A stretch of 64,000 bases of DNA from Selenomonadales bacterium (GCA_029975165.1 JARKPR010000012.1:62001-126000); one strand, 5' to 3'. Positions 23,750 to 32,531 are shown, counted from the stretch's first letter. The notes: generated by a model not told the origin, from the sequence alone. Program-made: numbers and translations.

Positions 23750-24544
23750 ATGGAAACGGAGGCGGTTTACCTGGAGAAGGCGACCTCGCCATATATCATC
23801 GCATCGGTGGACCGGGCTGTCGAACTTTTGCTGCTGCTGGGCAGGCGTCGGCGGGACATGGGGGTCACCGAGCTTGCCAAAGAGCTCGGCGTCCAGAAGA
23901 GTACGGCGCACAGCCTGCTGCAGACGCTGATGCTGCGCGGTTTCGTCCGTCAAACGGATACCGGCCGCTATACGCTCGGCTATGGCCTTATCGGGCTCGG
24001 CGAAGCCTGCGCCGAACAGCTCGACATCCGCGCCATCGCCCGGCCGTTCATGAGCGAACTGGCCAACGAGTCGGAGGAGATCGCCCTGCTGGCCGTCCTG
24101 TCGGGCACCGAACTGATAATCATCGAGAAGGCGGAACCGCAGAAGCCTTTCTTCATCATCCCGAAATTCGACTTCTCCATCACCCTGCACAGCACAGCCA
24201 TCGGCAAGGTGCTGCTGGCCAACGCGCCGGCGGCGATAGTCGACGAGGTCCTCGGCCGCGGCGTCGAGCGGTTCACGTCCTATACGCTTACCGATCGCGA
24301 CGTGCTCTTCAAAGAGCTTGTCCAGGTGCGGACCCAGGGTTTTGCGGTGGGGTGCAACGAGACGATCGAAGGTGTTACCTGCATCGCCGTGCCGGTGTAC
24401 GACGCCGGCGGCAAGGTGGCGGCCGCGCTGTCGGTGTCGAGCGCCAGCTCGAAGCTTGCCGCCCAACGGTATGAAACGCTCGTCAGGATCCTGCGCGAAA
24501 AGGCCGGTAAGGTTTCCCGGCGGCTCGGCTACCAGCAGGCGTGA
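23750..24544 (+). CDS. IclR-family transcriptional regulator
   Basis: A 264-residue regulator. Residues about 15-70 are the winged helix (SVDRAVELL, MGVTELAKELGVQKSTAHSLLQTL, RYTLGYGLIGLG). The rest is the IclR effector domain (ARPFMSELANES, LHSTAIGKVLLA, GFAVGCNETIEGVTCIAVPVYD), which binds small metabolites, often aromatic or 2-oxo acids. ATG at 23750 is chosen because the family N-terminus begins near here, but its ribosome binding site is weak; GTG at 23726 is an alternative. It lies 37 bases before the oxidoreductase operon on the same strand, so it probably controls that operon. Confidence 0.88.
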   Translation: METEAVYLEKATSPYIIASVDRAVELLLLLGRRRRDMGVTELAKELGVQKSTAHSLLQTLMLRGFVRQTDTGRYTLGYGLIGLGEACAEQLDIRAIARPFMSELANESEEIALLAVLSGTELIIIEKAEPQKPFFIIPKFDFSITLHSTAIGKVLLANAPAAIVDEVLGRGVERFTSYTLTDRDVLFKELVQVRTQGFAVGCNETIEGVTCIAVPVYDAGGKVAAALSVSSASSKLAAQRYETLVRILREKAGKVSRRLGYQQA

Positions 24545-24581
24545 CAATACGCCGCGAAATAGTATAAAAGGGGGAATCGCA

Positions 24582-24785
24582 ATGCCGAAACCTGTGTTTA
24601 ACGAGGACCGGTGCAAGGGGTGCGAACTGTGTACGGTGGTCTGCCCGAAGAAGATCGTAGTCATCGCCAATCGCTTCAACAGCAAGGGGTACCGCCCGGC
24701 GACCTGCAGCGACGAATCGCAGTGCATCGGCTGCATGATGTGCGCCCGGGCGTGTCCGGATGTAGTGATTGAAATCCATAAATAG
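24582..24785 (+). CDS. vorD: 2-oxoacid:ferredoxin oxidoreductase, ferredoxin (delta) subunit
   Basis: A 67-residue 2[4Fe-4S] ferredoxin with CKGCELCTVVCPK and CIGCMMCARACPD. It passes electrons from the thiamine enzyme to soluble ferredoxin. It is the first gene of a four-gene set ordered delta, alpha, beta, gamma, as in 2-oxoisovalerate or 2-oxoglutarate oxidoreductases of anaerobes. ATG at 24582 follows AAAAGGGGG. The ending VVIEIHK is usual. The symbol follows the vor naming; kor is the alternative. Confidence 0.85.
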   Translation: MPKPVFNEDRCKGCELCTVVCPKKIVVIANRFNSKGYRPATCSDESQCIGCMMCARACPDVVIEIHK

Positions 24786-24802
24786 GCAAGGGAGTGAGTA
24801 GC

Positions 24803-25870
24803 GTGGCGGAAAAAATCCTCATGAAGGGCAACGAAGCCATCGGCGAAGCGGCAGTTGTCGCCGGCTGTCGCCATTATTTCGGTTATCCCATCACCCCGCA
24901 GAGCGAACTGATCGAGTATATGGCCAAGCGCCTGCCGCAGGTGGACGGCGTATTCCTCCAGGCCGAGAGCGAAATTGCGGCCATCAACATGGTTTACGGC
25001 GCCGCCGGCGCGGGGGCGCGGGTCATGACTTCGTCCTCCAGCCCCGGCATCAGCCTCAAGCAGGAGGGAATCTCGTACATCGCCGGCGCGGAACTGCCCT
25101 GCGTCATCGTCAATATGGTGCGCGGCGGCCCCGGCCTCGGCAGCATCCAGCCCGGCCAGTGCGACTATTTCCAGGCCACCAAGGGCGGCGGCCACGGCGA
25201 TTATCACAATATCGTGCTGGTGCCCAACTCGGTGCAGGAACTGGTCGACTACACCATCCTGGCCTTCGAACTGGCCGACAAGTACCGCAACCCGGTTATG
25301 CTCCTCGGCGACGGCGCCCTCGGCCAGATGATGGAACCGATCGCCTTCCCGCAGGGCGCAGCCGCGGCGCCGGCCAAGCCGTGGGCCACGACCGGCCTCC
25401 GCGGCCGCAAAGAGCCCAACGTCATCAACTCCCTCCACATCCAGGCGCCTGACCTTGAAAAGCATAATATCCATCTCCAGGCAAAATATAAGACGATCAG
25501 GGAAAACGAAACCCGCTGGGAGACGTACAAGACCGACGACGCCGAACTCGTGCTGGTGGCGTACGGCATTTCCGCCCGCGTCGCCCTGTCGGCCATGGAG
25601 CAGGCCCGGGCGGCGGGCATGAAGGTCGGCCTTTTCCGGCCGATCACCGCCTGGCCCTTCCCGTACGAGGCTCTGGCGCCGCTGGCCGGCAAGGCCAAGG
25701 CATTCCTGGCCGTTGAACTGAGCGCCGGGCAGATGGTCGAGGACGTGCGCCTGGCGGTCAACGGCGCGAGCCCCGTTTACCACTACGGGCGCCTCGGCGG
25801 CATGATCTGCAGCCCTAAAGAGGTTCTCGGCGAAGTGACCAAGATTATGCAGGGCAAGGAGGGCAAATAA
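24803..25870 (+). CDS. vorB: 2-oxoacid:ferredoxin oxidoreductase, alpha subunit
   Basis: A 355-residue pyruvate:ferredoxin-oxidoreductase-type alpha chain: MKGNEAIGEAAVVAGCRHYFGYPITPQSE, then SSSSPGISLKQEGISYIAGAELP and RGGPGLG. It forms part of the site that oxidatively decarboxylates a 2-oxoacid to acyl-CoA. The likely substrates are branched-chain 2-oxoacids or 2-oxoglutarate; sequence alone does not decide. GTG at 24803 fits the homologous start and has GGGAG nine bases upstream; GTG at 24794 is possible. It follows the ferredoxin gene by 17 bases and ends one base before the beta gene. Confidence 0.85.
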   Translation: MAEKILMKGNEAIGEAAVVAGCRHYFGYPITPQSELIEYMAKRLPQVDGVFLQAESEIAAINMVYGAAGAGARVMTSSSSPGISLKQEGISYIAGAELPCVIVNMVRGGPGLGSIQPGQCDYFQATKGGGHGDYHNIVLVPNSVQELVDYTILAFELADKYRNPVMLLGDGALGQMMEPIAFPQGAAAAPAKPWATTGLRGRKEPNVINSLHIQAPDLEKHNIHLQAKYKTIRENETRWETYKTDDAELVLVAYGISARVALSAMEQARAAGMKVGLFRPITAWPFPYEALAPLAGKAKAFLAVELSAGQMVEDVRLAVNGASPVYHYGRLGGMICSPKEVLGEVTKIMQGKEGK

Positions 25871-26623
25871 ATGGCGGAGATAGCATTTGCCAGACCGGAA
25901 TCGCTGCACGACGTGCCGTTTCATTACTGCCCCGGCTGTCATCACGGGATAATCCACCGGCTGGTGGCCGAGGTGATCGACGAGCTGAAGGTTCGCGACC
26001 GCACCATCGGCGTCGTGCCGGTGGGCTGCTCGGTTCTCGCCTATAACTACTTCAATTTCGACACCCAGGAGGCCGCCCACGGCCGGGCGCCGGCGACGGC
26101 TACCGGCGTCAAACGCGTCCACCCCGACAGTGTCGTGTTCACCTACCAGGGGGACGGCGACCTGGCGTCGATCGGCTGCGCCGAGATCGTCCACGCCGCG
26201 GCCCGGGGCGAGAAGATCACCACGGTATTCGTCAACAACGCCATCTACGGCATGACCGGCGGCCAAATGGCGCCGACGACGCTGCCGGAGCAGGTGACGG
26301 TGACGTCGCCGTACGGCCGCGATCCCGAGAAGGTCGGCATGCCGATCAGGGTATGCGAGATGCTGGCGACCCTCGACGGGGCGAAGTTCATCGCCCGCGT
26401 GGCCGTCAACAACCCGGCCAACATGGCCAAAGCCAAGGCGGCGATCAAAAAGGCCTTCGAAATCCAGATGAGCGGCCTCGGCTTCGCGATCGTCGAAGTG
26501 CTTTCGACCTGCCCGACCAACTGGGGAATGACGCCGCTCGAGGCGGTGGCCTGGCTGGAGAAGAATATGATGCCGTACTATCCGCTGGGGATATTCAAAA
26601 CGCCTGAGGGGGTGGCGAAATGA
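25871..26623 (+). CDS. vorA: 2-oxoacid:ferredoxin oxidoreductase, thiamine (beta) subunit
   Basis: A 250-residue thiamine-diphosphate subunit. The TPP and Mg motif is visible as [21 protein letters not shown] and [24 protein letters not shown] near the N-terminus holds cluster-related cysteines seen in this family. It oxidises the 2-oxoacid together with the alpha chain and hands electrons to the ferredoxin subunit. It starts one base after the alpha stop and overlaps the gamma gene by 4 bases, so the order of translation is tightly coupled. Confidence 0.87.
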   Translation: MAEIAFARPESLHDVPFHYCPGCHHGIIHRLVAEVIDELKVRDRTIGVVPVGCSVLAYNYFNFDTQEAAHGRAPATATGVKRVHPDSVVFTYQGDGDLASIGCAEIVHAAARGEKITTVFVNNAIYGMTGGQMAPTTLPEQVTVTSPYGRDPEKVGMPIRVCEMLATLDGAKFIARVAVNNPANMAKAKAAIKKAFEIQMSGLGFAIVEVLSTCPTNWGMTPLEAVAWLEKNMMPYYPLGIFKTPEGVAK

Positions 26624-27159
26624 CCCACGAAATCGTTATGGCCGGCTTCGGCGGCCAGGGCGTCATGCTGATGGGTCAGCTCATGACCTACGCCGGCATG
26701 CTGGAGAACAAGCAGGTCTCCTGGATGCCGTCCTACGGGCCGGAGATGCGCGGCGGGACGGCCAACTGCTCGGTGATCATCTCCGACGAGCCGATCGGCG
26801 CGCCGATCATCACCGAACCGACGGCCGTCGTCGCCATGAATCTGCCGTCGCTGGACAAATTCGAGCCGGCGCTGCGGACAGGCGGCATCCTGATCATCAA
26901 CAGTTCGCTCATCGAACAGAAGGCCAAACGCAGCGACGTCAAGGAATACCGCGTGCCGTCGAACGACATCGCCAGCGAGCTGGGCAACCTGAAGGTGGCC
27001 AACATGGTGGTGCTGGGAGCGATCATCGCCGCCACCAAGGCCGTGAGCCAGGAATCGGTCATGCAGGCCTTCGCCAAGATGTTCGCCAAGAAGCCCGGGC
27101 TGCTGGAGATCAACGAAAAGGCGATCAAGCGCGGCGCGGCGCTTGTCGAAGGAAAGTAA
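26620..27159 (+). CDS. vorC: 2-oxoacid:ferredoxin oxidoreductase, gamma subunit
   Basis: A 179-residue gamma chain with the family signature [13 protein letters not shown] at the N-terminus, then [16 protein letters not shown], and [13 protein letters not shown]. In related enzymes this chain helps bind coenzyme A. It completes the delta-alpha-beta-gamma set. ATG overlaps the beta stop as ATGA. A strong terminator follows ten bases after its stop. Confidence 0.9.
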   Translation: MTHEIVMAGFGGQGVMLMGQLMTYAGMLENKQVSWMPSYGPEMRGGTANCSVIISDEPIGAPIITEPTAVVAMNLPSLDKFEPALRTGGILIINSSLIEQKAKRSDVKEYRVPSNDIASELGNLKVANMVVLGAIIAATKAVSQESVMQAFAKMFAKKPGLLEINEKAIKRGAALVEGK

Positions 27160-27168
27160 CCCGTGGGC

Positions 27169-27196
27169 AAAAGCCGTCCCCAGCGGACGGCTTTTT
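27169..27196 (+). terminator. Rho-independent terminator after the vor operon
   Basis: AAAAGCCGTCC and GGACGGCTTTTT pair around a short loop (CCAGC) and end in T5, right after vorC. Confidence 0.9.
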
Positions 27197-27272
27197 GTCA
27201 TATTGGCAGGAATTTATCTTCCTGCCAGCGAATTACATGCCCAATATATCCGTGAAGGAAGGGCTATTAGGG

Positions 27273-28754
27273 GTGTCGCAGACGATGACCGACGCCATGC
27301 TTGGCGCGCTGCTTCAATCCGTGCCGGCTACGGTTCTTACCGTCGGCGGCGACGGCTGCATAAAAGAATTGGCCGCCGGCAGGCGCAAGCCTGGTTCCCA
27401 CGAATTCCGCGCCAAGGGGAAAAGCTTCGCCAGATTGCTCCGCTGCGTATTCGGCCCGGCGGCGGCCAAGCTGTGGCAAGCTTACGAAACCGCCGCCCGG
27501 ACGGGACGGACGGTCAGCTTGCCCCGCCTGCCGCACCGGACGATCCGCGACTTTACCGAATATCTGACCTGGAGCTTCACCCCCGCCGCCGGCGACGTTG
27601 TCGTCTGCATCCGCAACGTCACCGAGACGGTCTGCCTCGAACAGGAATTCATTGATCTTTCCAAGCAGAACGCCGCCGCCAACCGCGACCTGCTCGCCGC
27701 CATGTCCAAACTGGACTTCCGCCTGATGGACCTCGATCAGGCTCACAAGAAGCTGGCCGCCTTATACAGGATAACTTCCGCGGGGCAGGGCACTGTCAGC
27801 GAGGAGGAGATTCTCGATGAGATCGTGGCCGGGATCACCGGCGAGCTCGGCTATGCGTGCGCCGCCGTGCTGCTTCTCGACGCGGACCGCCGCGAACTGG
27901 TCATGAAGGCCAGCCGCGGCTACCCGGCCAACATGCGTATCCCCTATGGCCAGGGAATAACCTGGCGTGCGGCGCTCACCGGCAAAATGGTGTATGTCGC
28001 CGACGTCACCAAGGACCCGCACTACATACCGGCCATCGGCAACGGGGCGAGCGAACTTGCGGTACCGCTCATCCACGCCGACAAGGTCATCGGCGTCCTC
28101 GACGTCGAGACGACCGCCGACCGGCCCCTTCACCCGTACGACCGCGACCTTATCGGCTCACTGGCCGGCCAGGTCGCCTTGACCATCGCCCATGCCAAGC
28201 ACGTGGCGACGGTCGAGGTCCAGGCGATCACCGACGGCCTCACCGGACTGTTCAACTATCGCTGCTTCCACACCATGCTGGAGCGCGAATACAGGCGGGC
28301 GGCCCGCTACAAACGGCCACTGTCCCTCATCATCCTCGACATCGACTACTTCAAGCGCTATAACGATACGAACGGCCACAGCCTCGGCAACGAGGCCCTC
28401 CGCCAGGTGGCCGAGATCCTGCGGCAGGTGTGCCGCGACGTCGACATCGTCGTGCGCTACGGCGGCGAGGAGTTCATCGTGCTGCTCCCCGAAACCGGCC
28501 TGGCCGAGGCGGAAGGCGTGGCGGAAAGGATCAGGGAGGCGATTGCCGGCCACCCCTTCGTCAGCCGCGAAGGCCAGCCCGGCGGCATGCTGACGGTCAG
28601 CCTGGGGGTGGCGGGGTATCCGTTCGACGCCAAGTCGGACAGCGAGCTGCTCGAGCACGCCGACACGGCCCTCTATCTCGCCAAGCGGACGACGCGGAAC
28701 TGCGTCGTGCCCTACCTGTCCAGGACAGACCGGGCGAACGGCCGGACTTCTTAA
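27273..28754 (+). CDS. Diguanylate cyclase with GAF sensor
   Basis: A 493-residue soluble protein. An N-terminal PAS-like region (about 1-125) leads into a coiled-coil helix (about 125-165), a GAF domain (about 170-325) and a GGDEF domain (about 335-485). The active site is GGEEF in RYGGEEFIVLL, and an inhibitory RxxD site (RDVD) lies five residues before it, so c-di-GMP feedback inhibition is likely. It would make c-di-GMP from two GTP in response to a ligand of the GAF domain. GTG at 27273 is chosen because GGAAGGG is nine bases upstream; ATG at 27285 is an alternative. It is a single-gene unit. Confidence 0.85.
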   Translation: MSQTMTDAMLGALLQSVPATVLTVGGDGCIKELAAGRRKPGSHEFRAKGKSFARLLRCVFGPAAAKLWQAYETAARTGRTVSLPRLPHRTIRDFTEYLTWSFTPAAGDVVVCIRNVTETVCLEQEFIDLSKQNAAANRDLLAAMSKLDFRLMDLDQAHKKLAALYRITSAGQGTVSEEEILDEIVAGITGELGYACAAVLLLDADRRELVMKASRGYPANMRIPYGQGITWRAALTGKMVYVADVTKDPHYIPAIGNGASELAVPLIHADKVIGVLDVETTADRPLHPYDRDLIGSLAGQVALTIAHAKHVATVEVQAITDGLTGLFNYRCFHTMLEREYRRAARYKRPLSLIILDIDYFKRYNDTNGHSLGNEALRQVAEILRQVCRDVDIVVRYGGEEFIVLLPETGLAEAEGVAERIREAIAGHPFVSREGQPGGMLTVSLGVAGYPFDAKSDSELLEHADTALYLAKRTTRNCVVPYLSRTDRANGRTS

Positions 28755-28771
28755 AATAAGCGAACCGCACG

Positions 28772-28799
28772 CAGCCTGTGTAGCACAGGCTGTTTTTCT
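28772..28799 (+). terminator. Rho-independent terminator after the cyclase gene
   Basis: CAGCCTGTG and CACAGGCTG form a 9-bp stem with a three-base loop, followed by T5. Confidence 0.9.
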
Positions 28800-28855
28800 T
28801 ATTTTCACACCGCCCCTGCCGGATTGTCATACGATATTACGAGGGGGGTGCGACG

Positions 28856-29788
28856 GTGGGGGAGATGATAGTGAAGGTGAACGGCCGGGAGTACGGGCGC
28901 CGGCCGAAGGTGGGCGTGGCGCTCAGCGGCGGCGGGGTGCGGGGGGCCGCGCATGTCGGCGTCCTGCAGGTGCTGGCCGAGAACAAGATCCCCGTCGATA
29001 TGGTCGCCGGCACGAGTGCCGGGGCGCTTGTCGCCGCTTTGTACGCCTGCGGCTACCGGCCCCACGAACTGGAGAAGATGGCCGCGGAACTCAAGGTCGG
29101 CGAACTCGTCGATTTGAAAATGACGGTGGGCGACCTTTTCAAACAAGGGGTGAAGTGGCTGTTCGGCGGGCGGATGCGCTTCTGGTCGGTGCTGCCCATC
29201 GGCCTCATCAAGGGGGACAAGGTGGAGCATTATCTGGCCGGCCTGGTGGAACGGCGCACGGTCAAAGACACGCAGATCCCGTTGGCCATCACGGCGGTCG
29301 ACCTCATAACCGGGGACACGGTCTTTTTCGTCACGCCCCGTGAAGGGTGGCGGGCCATCCTCAACGCCCGCTACTTTACCAACACCCTGCTGACCGACGC
29401 GGTGCGGGCCAGCATCTCCGTGCCGGGGGTATTCTGTCCGAAGAAATACCGCAACATGCTGCTGGTGGACGGCGCAGTGAAAAACAACCTGCCCACCGAC
29501 ATTCTCCATCAGATGGGCGCAGAGGTCATCATCGCCGTGGATTTGGGCTATTCCGGGCAGGTGAACGAGGACTTCCGGTCGGCGAGCGAGATCGTGCTCC
29601 AGAGCATCGACATCATGAACCGGGAAGTGACCTTGCTGAAAGGGGTTCAGTACGCCGATGTCGTCATCCGGCCGGAGGTCGGCGACATCGACTTCAAGCA
29701 GAGCGGCTACATGTCGCTGTGCGTGGCCCGCGGCGCCAAGGCTGCCTGGGCCCAGATCAACGAGATCCGCCGCCTCGCCAAGGGGTAA
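28856..29788 (+). CDS. Patatin-like phospholipase, RssA type
   Basis: A 310-residue patatin-family acyl hydrolase. The oxyanion loop is SGGGVRGAAHVGVL, the nucleophile is S54 in GTSAGAL, and the catalytic Asp lies in VDGAVKNNLP, giving the Ser-Asp dyad. There is no signal peptide, so it is probably cytosolic and acts on phospholipids or acyl esters. GTG at 28856 follows GAGGGGGGTG; ATG at 28865 is possible. A peptidase gene follows after 61 bases on the same strand and may be co-transcribed. Confidence 0.88.
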   Translation: MGEMIVKVNGREYGRRPKVGVALSGGGVRGAAHVGVLQVLAENKIPVDMVAGTSAGALVAALYACGYRPHELEKMAAELKVGELVDLKMTVGDLFKQGVKWLFGGRMRFWSVLPIGLIKGDKVEHYLAGLVERRTVKDTQIPLAITAVDLITGDTVFFVTPREGWRAILNARYFTNTLLTDAVRASISVPGVFCPKKYRNMLLVDGAVKNNLPTDILHQMGAEVIIAVDLGYSGQVNEDFRSASEIVLQSIDIMNREVTLLKGVQYADVVIRPEVGDIDFKQSGYMSLCVARGAKAAWAQINEIRRLAKG

Positions 29789-29849
29789 CCGGTCGCCGCT
29801 CTCCCGTGACCCGCATATCATAAACTAGATGTGCCGGGGAGGTGGAGCG

Positions 29850-30857
29850 ATGAACGGGATAGATTGGCTGGCTTTATATAAAGAACTGGCCGGGTTCGAT
29901 AACGTGGTCGGCGTCGGACGGGGCCACAAGCTGGTACGAGGGGAGAGTACCGGCCGCGAGGCGGCGGTGGTGCTGGTCAGTAAGAAATACCCGCGTGGCG
30001 ACCTGCGCCGGACGGCGCTCGTGCCGAAAAGGATCGGCGAGGTGGTGAGCGACGTCATCGAAGTGGGCGATATCCGCCTCCTGGGCGTGGACGAGCGGAC
30101 CGGCACGCAACGGCCGGCCCGGCCGGGGGTGAGTATCGGCCACTACAAGGTTTCCGCCGGGACGTTCGGGGCGGTGGTACGCGACCGCACGAGCGGCGAG
30201 ACGCTCATCCTCTCCAACAACCATGTTCTGGCCAACTTGAGCGACGGCGCCGACGACCGGGCGGCGGTGGGCGACCCTGTCCTACAGCCCGGCCTGTACG
30301 ACGGCGGTGAAAAGGACACGGCCGTGATCGGCCATCTGCGGCGGTTCGTGCCCATCCGCCGTCAGGCGATAATCCCGTTCTGCCGCATCGCCCGCCTGTT
30401 CGAGACGCTTTTGAACGGCGCCATCGGCGCGGTCAAACCGCAGTACCGCGTCCAGGTGTGGCGGGAGAACGAATTGCCCAATATGGTCGACTGTGCGGTG
30501 GCCGCGCCGCTCTCGCCCGAACTCGTGGCCGCCGACATCCTTGAAGTGGGGCCGGTGGCCGGCGTCAAAGAAGCGGCGCCGGGTATGGCCATCAAGAAGA
30601 GCGGCCGCAGTTCCGGTTTGACCGCCAGCTTTGTGCTTGCCACCGACGTCACGCTCAAGGTCGGCATGAGCTACCGGGAATACGGTCTGTTCGCCGACCA
30701 GATCCTGGCCGGGCCGATGAGCAAGCCCGGCGACAGCGGCTCGCTGGTGCTGGCCGAGGACAACTGCGCCGTGGGGCTGCTGTTCGCCGGCTCCGACCAG
30801 GCAACGATGCTATCGCCGATAGGGCGGGTACTGGACGCCCTGAATATTACCTTCTAA
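29850..30857 (+). CDS. Trypsin-like serine peptidase, Nal1-like
   Basis: A 335-residue protein with a chymotrypsin-fold triad: H125 in LSNNHVLA, D214 in MVDCAVA and S296 in KPGDSGSLV. About 100 residues precede the protease core and may act as a pro- or regulatory domain. An insertion of about 60 residues lies between His and Asp. There is no signal peptide, so it probably acts in the cytosol or the forespore; trypsin-like enzymes in this form are less usual than secreted or HtrA types. ATG at 29850 is preferred because GGGGAGGTGGAG precedes it. The substrate is unknown. Confidence 0.78.
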   Translation: MNGIDWLALYKELAGFDNVVGVGRGHKLVRGESTGREAAVVLVSKKYPRGDLRRTALVPKRIGEVVSDVIEVGDIRLLGVDERTGTQRPARPGVSIGHYKVSAGTFGAVVRDRTSGETLILSNNHVLANLSDGADDRAAVGDPVLQPGLYDGGEKDTAVIGHLRRFVPIRRQAIIPFCRIARLFETLLNGAIGAVKPQYRVQVWRENELPNMVDCAVAAPLSPELVAADILEVGPVAGVKEAAPGMAIKKSGRSSGLTASFVLATDVTLKVGMSYREYGLFADQILAGPMSKPGDSGSLVLAEDNCAVGLLFAGSDQATMLSPIGRVLDALNITF

Positions 30858-30874
30858 AAAATATAAACATGGAC

Positions 30875-30902
30875 AAAAAACCAGGACGTAGTCCTGGTTT
30901 TC
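30875..30902. terminator. Bidirectional terminator between the peptidase and coat genes
   Basis: AAAACCAGGAC and GTCCTGGTTTT form an 11-bp stem with a three-base loop (GTA). The A- and T-tracts on either side allow it to serve both the rightward peptidase gene and the leftward coat gene that ends at 30906. Confidence 0.85.
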
Positions 30903-30905
30903 GCG

Positions 30906-31373
30906 TCAGTAGTCCCAGCCTTGGCGATTGTCGGAACGGCCGCGTTGCCCCTGGTCGGCCCAGGCTGGCTGCCGGCCTGGGCGGCCGTCTCCTCCCAGGT
31001 TCTGGCCCAGGCGGCGTGTCCCGCTGGCCGCGGCGTAGCGGCTGTCGGCCCGTGGCTGCCAGGCCCCGGACGCGGGCGGCTGCGGCCCGCCCGACAGGCG
31101 CTGGCCGCCTTGCAGGCGGCGGCCGAACTTCTGCCGGTTGGCGCCGGTGGTGTACCAGCCCTGCCGCTGCATGAAGTCGAACAACATCTGCGCCGTAGTG
31201 TGCTCGTCCTGCTGCAGGGCGACGAACGTGTCGCGGACGGCTTCGGTGGACGCCTCCATAATGGCGTGGTCGTACAGGTGGGACATGTACTTCTCCGTCG
31301 CCAACAGGTCGAGGAGCATATCCCGGTCGGACAGGCGGTTGCGTTGTGGCGCGAATTTCTCGCGGTTTGCCAT
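30906..31373 (-). CDS. CotF-family spore coat protein with Gly/Gln/Arg-rich tail
   Basis: A 155-residue protein. The first 90 residues are the CotF ferritin-like helical bundle (LSDRDMLLDLLATEKYMSHLYDHAIMEAS, then TFVALQQDEHTTAQMLFDFM and GWY). The rest is low complexity, rich in Gly, Gln, Arg and Pro, as in several coat proteins. It probably ends up in the spore coat. ATG at 31373 has GAGGTGA upstream. It follows the smaller coat-like gene by 14 bases and the two form an operon. Confidence 0.85.
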   Translation of the reverse strand: MANREKFAPQRNRLSDRDMLLDLLATEKYMSHLYDHAIMEASTEAVRDTFVALQQDEHTTAQMLFDFMQRQGWYTTGANRQKFGRRLQGGQRLSGGPQPPASGAWQPRADSRYAAASGTRRLGQNLGGDGRPGRQPAWADQGQRGRSDNRQGWDY

Positions 31374-31387
31374 CGAATTCACCTCAG

Positions 31388-31618
31388 TTATTGGTATTGA
31401 CGTCCGGGCGCAGCGTCGGCCGGTTGACCGATTAACCGTTTGAGCTGGTTGGCGTGGTAGCGTTTACTGCGGGCGACGTCGGAAAGGAGCGACTTCATGG
31501 CTTGGTCCTGGCATTGATCGGCGTATACCCCGCATTTGGCGATGCAGAGGTTCTCCATCTGCAAAGCGTCCTGCAGGTAAGCGCGCTCCTTAGGGGCAAG
31601 GCTGCCGGCGTGGGGCAA
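31388..31618 (-). CDS. Small coat-associated helical protein
   Basis: A 76-residue helical protein with three cysteines (CIAKCGVYADQCQDQ) and a KRYHANQLKRLI end. It looks like the short partner often encoded before CotF in this group. The start is TTG at 31618 with GGAGGTGA six bases upstream. It precedes the CotF-type gene in the same operon. Function as a coat component is inferred from the neighbour. Confidence 0.65.
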   Translation of the reverse strand: MPHAGSLAPKERAYLQDALQMENLCIAKCGVYADQCQDQAMKSLLSDVARSKRYHANQLKRLIGQPADAAPGRQYQ

Positions 31619-31693
31619 GTGCTGTCACCTCCGTTTGTTTGCTAACTGTAATATGCGTGCCGCGGGGGCCGGCTATGCATGGCGCCGGATACG

Positions 31694-31729
31694 AAAAAGC
31701 GCGGTGCCGGCAACGGCACCGCGCTTTTT
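31694..31729 (-). terminator. Strong terminator hairpin after the frameshifted small gene
   Basis: AAAAAGCGCGGTGCCG and CGGCACCGCGCTTTTT form a perfect 16-bp stem with a 4-base loop. On the minus strand it lies directly after the extended end of the small gene (stop at 31732-31734). It is symmetric and could work in both directions. Confidence 0.88.
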
Positions 31730-31731
31730 CG

Positions 31732-32047
31732 TCAGATGGGAAAAATCATGCTATCCCAAAAGGTGTTCTCGTCATCCGCCTCGGCCTCGGCCTCGGGCTC
31801 GACCGCCGCATCGTCGCCCGCCGCCAGGTCGGAATCGTAAACCTCGCTTTTAAGCCAGGGGGTCAGCTTGTCCACGGTCTTTTTTCCATTTCGCGGCGGC
31901 GTTTTTGGCGGCGGTGGCGTCGGTGCTGTCCTCGGCGGCCCGCATCTTGTCGCCGAGACTGCCGAAATTTGCGACCTCGGCGGCGAACTCGTAGAGGTTG
32001 TCGGTGGACTTCGACCTGAATGAAGATTTCAACGGCACGCTTACCAC
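31732..32047 (-). pseudogene. Small acidic-tailed protein gene interrupted by a +1 frameshift at an A6 run
   Basis: From GTG at 32047 the frame gives 65 residues (STDNLYEFAAEVANFGSLGDKM is the clearest part) and stops at 31850. At 31880-31885 there is an A6 run on the coding strand. Removing one A continues the frame as KWKKTVDKLTPWLKSEVYDS, with an acidic Glu/Ala/Asp tail and the end FWDSMIFPI, stopping just before the terminator hairpin. So the gene is probably about 104 residues long, split by an indel or read through by slippage on the A-run. The start is uncertain: an ATT at 32098 has AAGGAGG five bases upstream and is in frame. No family recognised. Confidence 0.5.
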
Positions 32048-32129
32048 ATCCTTCGTGCAGATTTGCCTTATTATTTTGGCCGCAGCCGTGGAAAAAATAC
32101 TCGCCTCCTTAAGCCGGGGCGGCAGACGA

Positions 32130-32157
32130 AACCCGCGGCTGTCTCTGGCCGCGGGTT
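32130..32157 (-). terminator. Hairpin after the SHOCT gene, weak terminator
   Basis: AACCCGCGGC and GCCGCGGGTT form a perfect 10-bp stem with an 8-base loop. It lies ten bases after the SHOCT gene on the minus strand. No good T-tract follows, so it may be a transcript-stabilising hairpin. Confidence 0.5.
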
Positions 32158-32167
32158 CAGGTGTGAT

Positions 32168-32416
32168 CTATATCGAGGCAAGCTCTTTTTTCATCCGCTG
32201 GTAGTCGTCAATAGAAATCTCGCCGCGGGCGTAGCGCTGTTTAAGGATCGTTTCGGCCTTGCGATCTCCCGAGTATTGCTCGGCGCCACGGAACAGCGAC
32301 CGGAAGAGCCAAACTGCGGCGAGAACGACCATCACCGCGAACGCTATATGGACCACAATCCCGAGAACCACGGCCAGCCAGCCGAGCGGGCCTTCGATTC
32401 CGTACATCATCATCAT
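32168..32416 (-). CDS. SHOCT-domain small membrane protein
   Basis: An 82-residue protein with one long hydrophobic segment (about 8-40) and a C-terminal SHOCT motif (AETILKQRYARGEISIDDYQRMKKEL). SHOCT tails are short oligomerisation or adaptor modules found on many small membrane proteins. It starts with four ATG codons in a row; ATG at 32416 has AGGAGGTG six bases upstream. Function unknown. It is divergent from the His-rich secreted protein gene. Confidence 0.8.
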   Translation of the reverse strand: MMMMYGIEGPLGWLAVVLGIVVHIAFAVMVVLAAVWLFRSLFRGAEQYSGDRKAETILKQRYARGEISIDDYQRMKKELASI

Positions 32417-32531
32417 GGTGAACACCTCCTGTTCTCTTGGTTTCATTATAGAACGGCAATATGAATATCCGGTGAAAGGAATGTGATGGTCTTGTGTTTT
32501 TCCCGGCGTGCTTCCCGGATTAATAACACAA

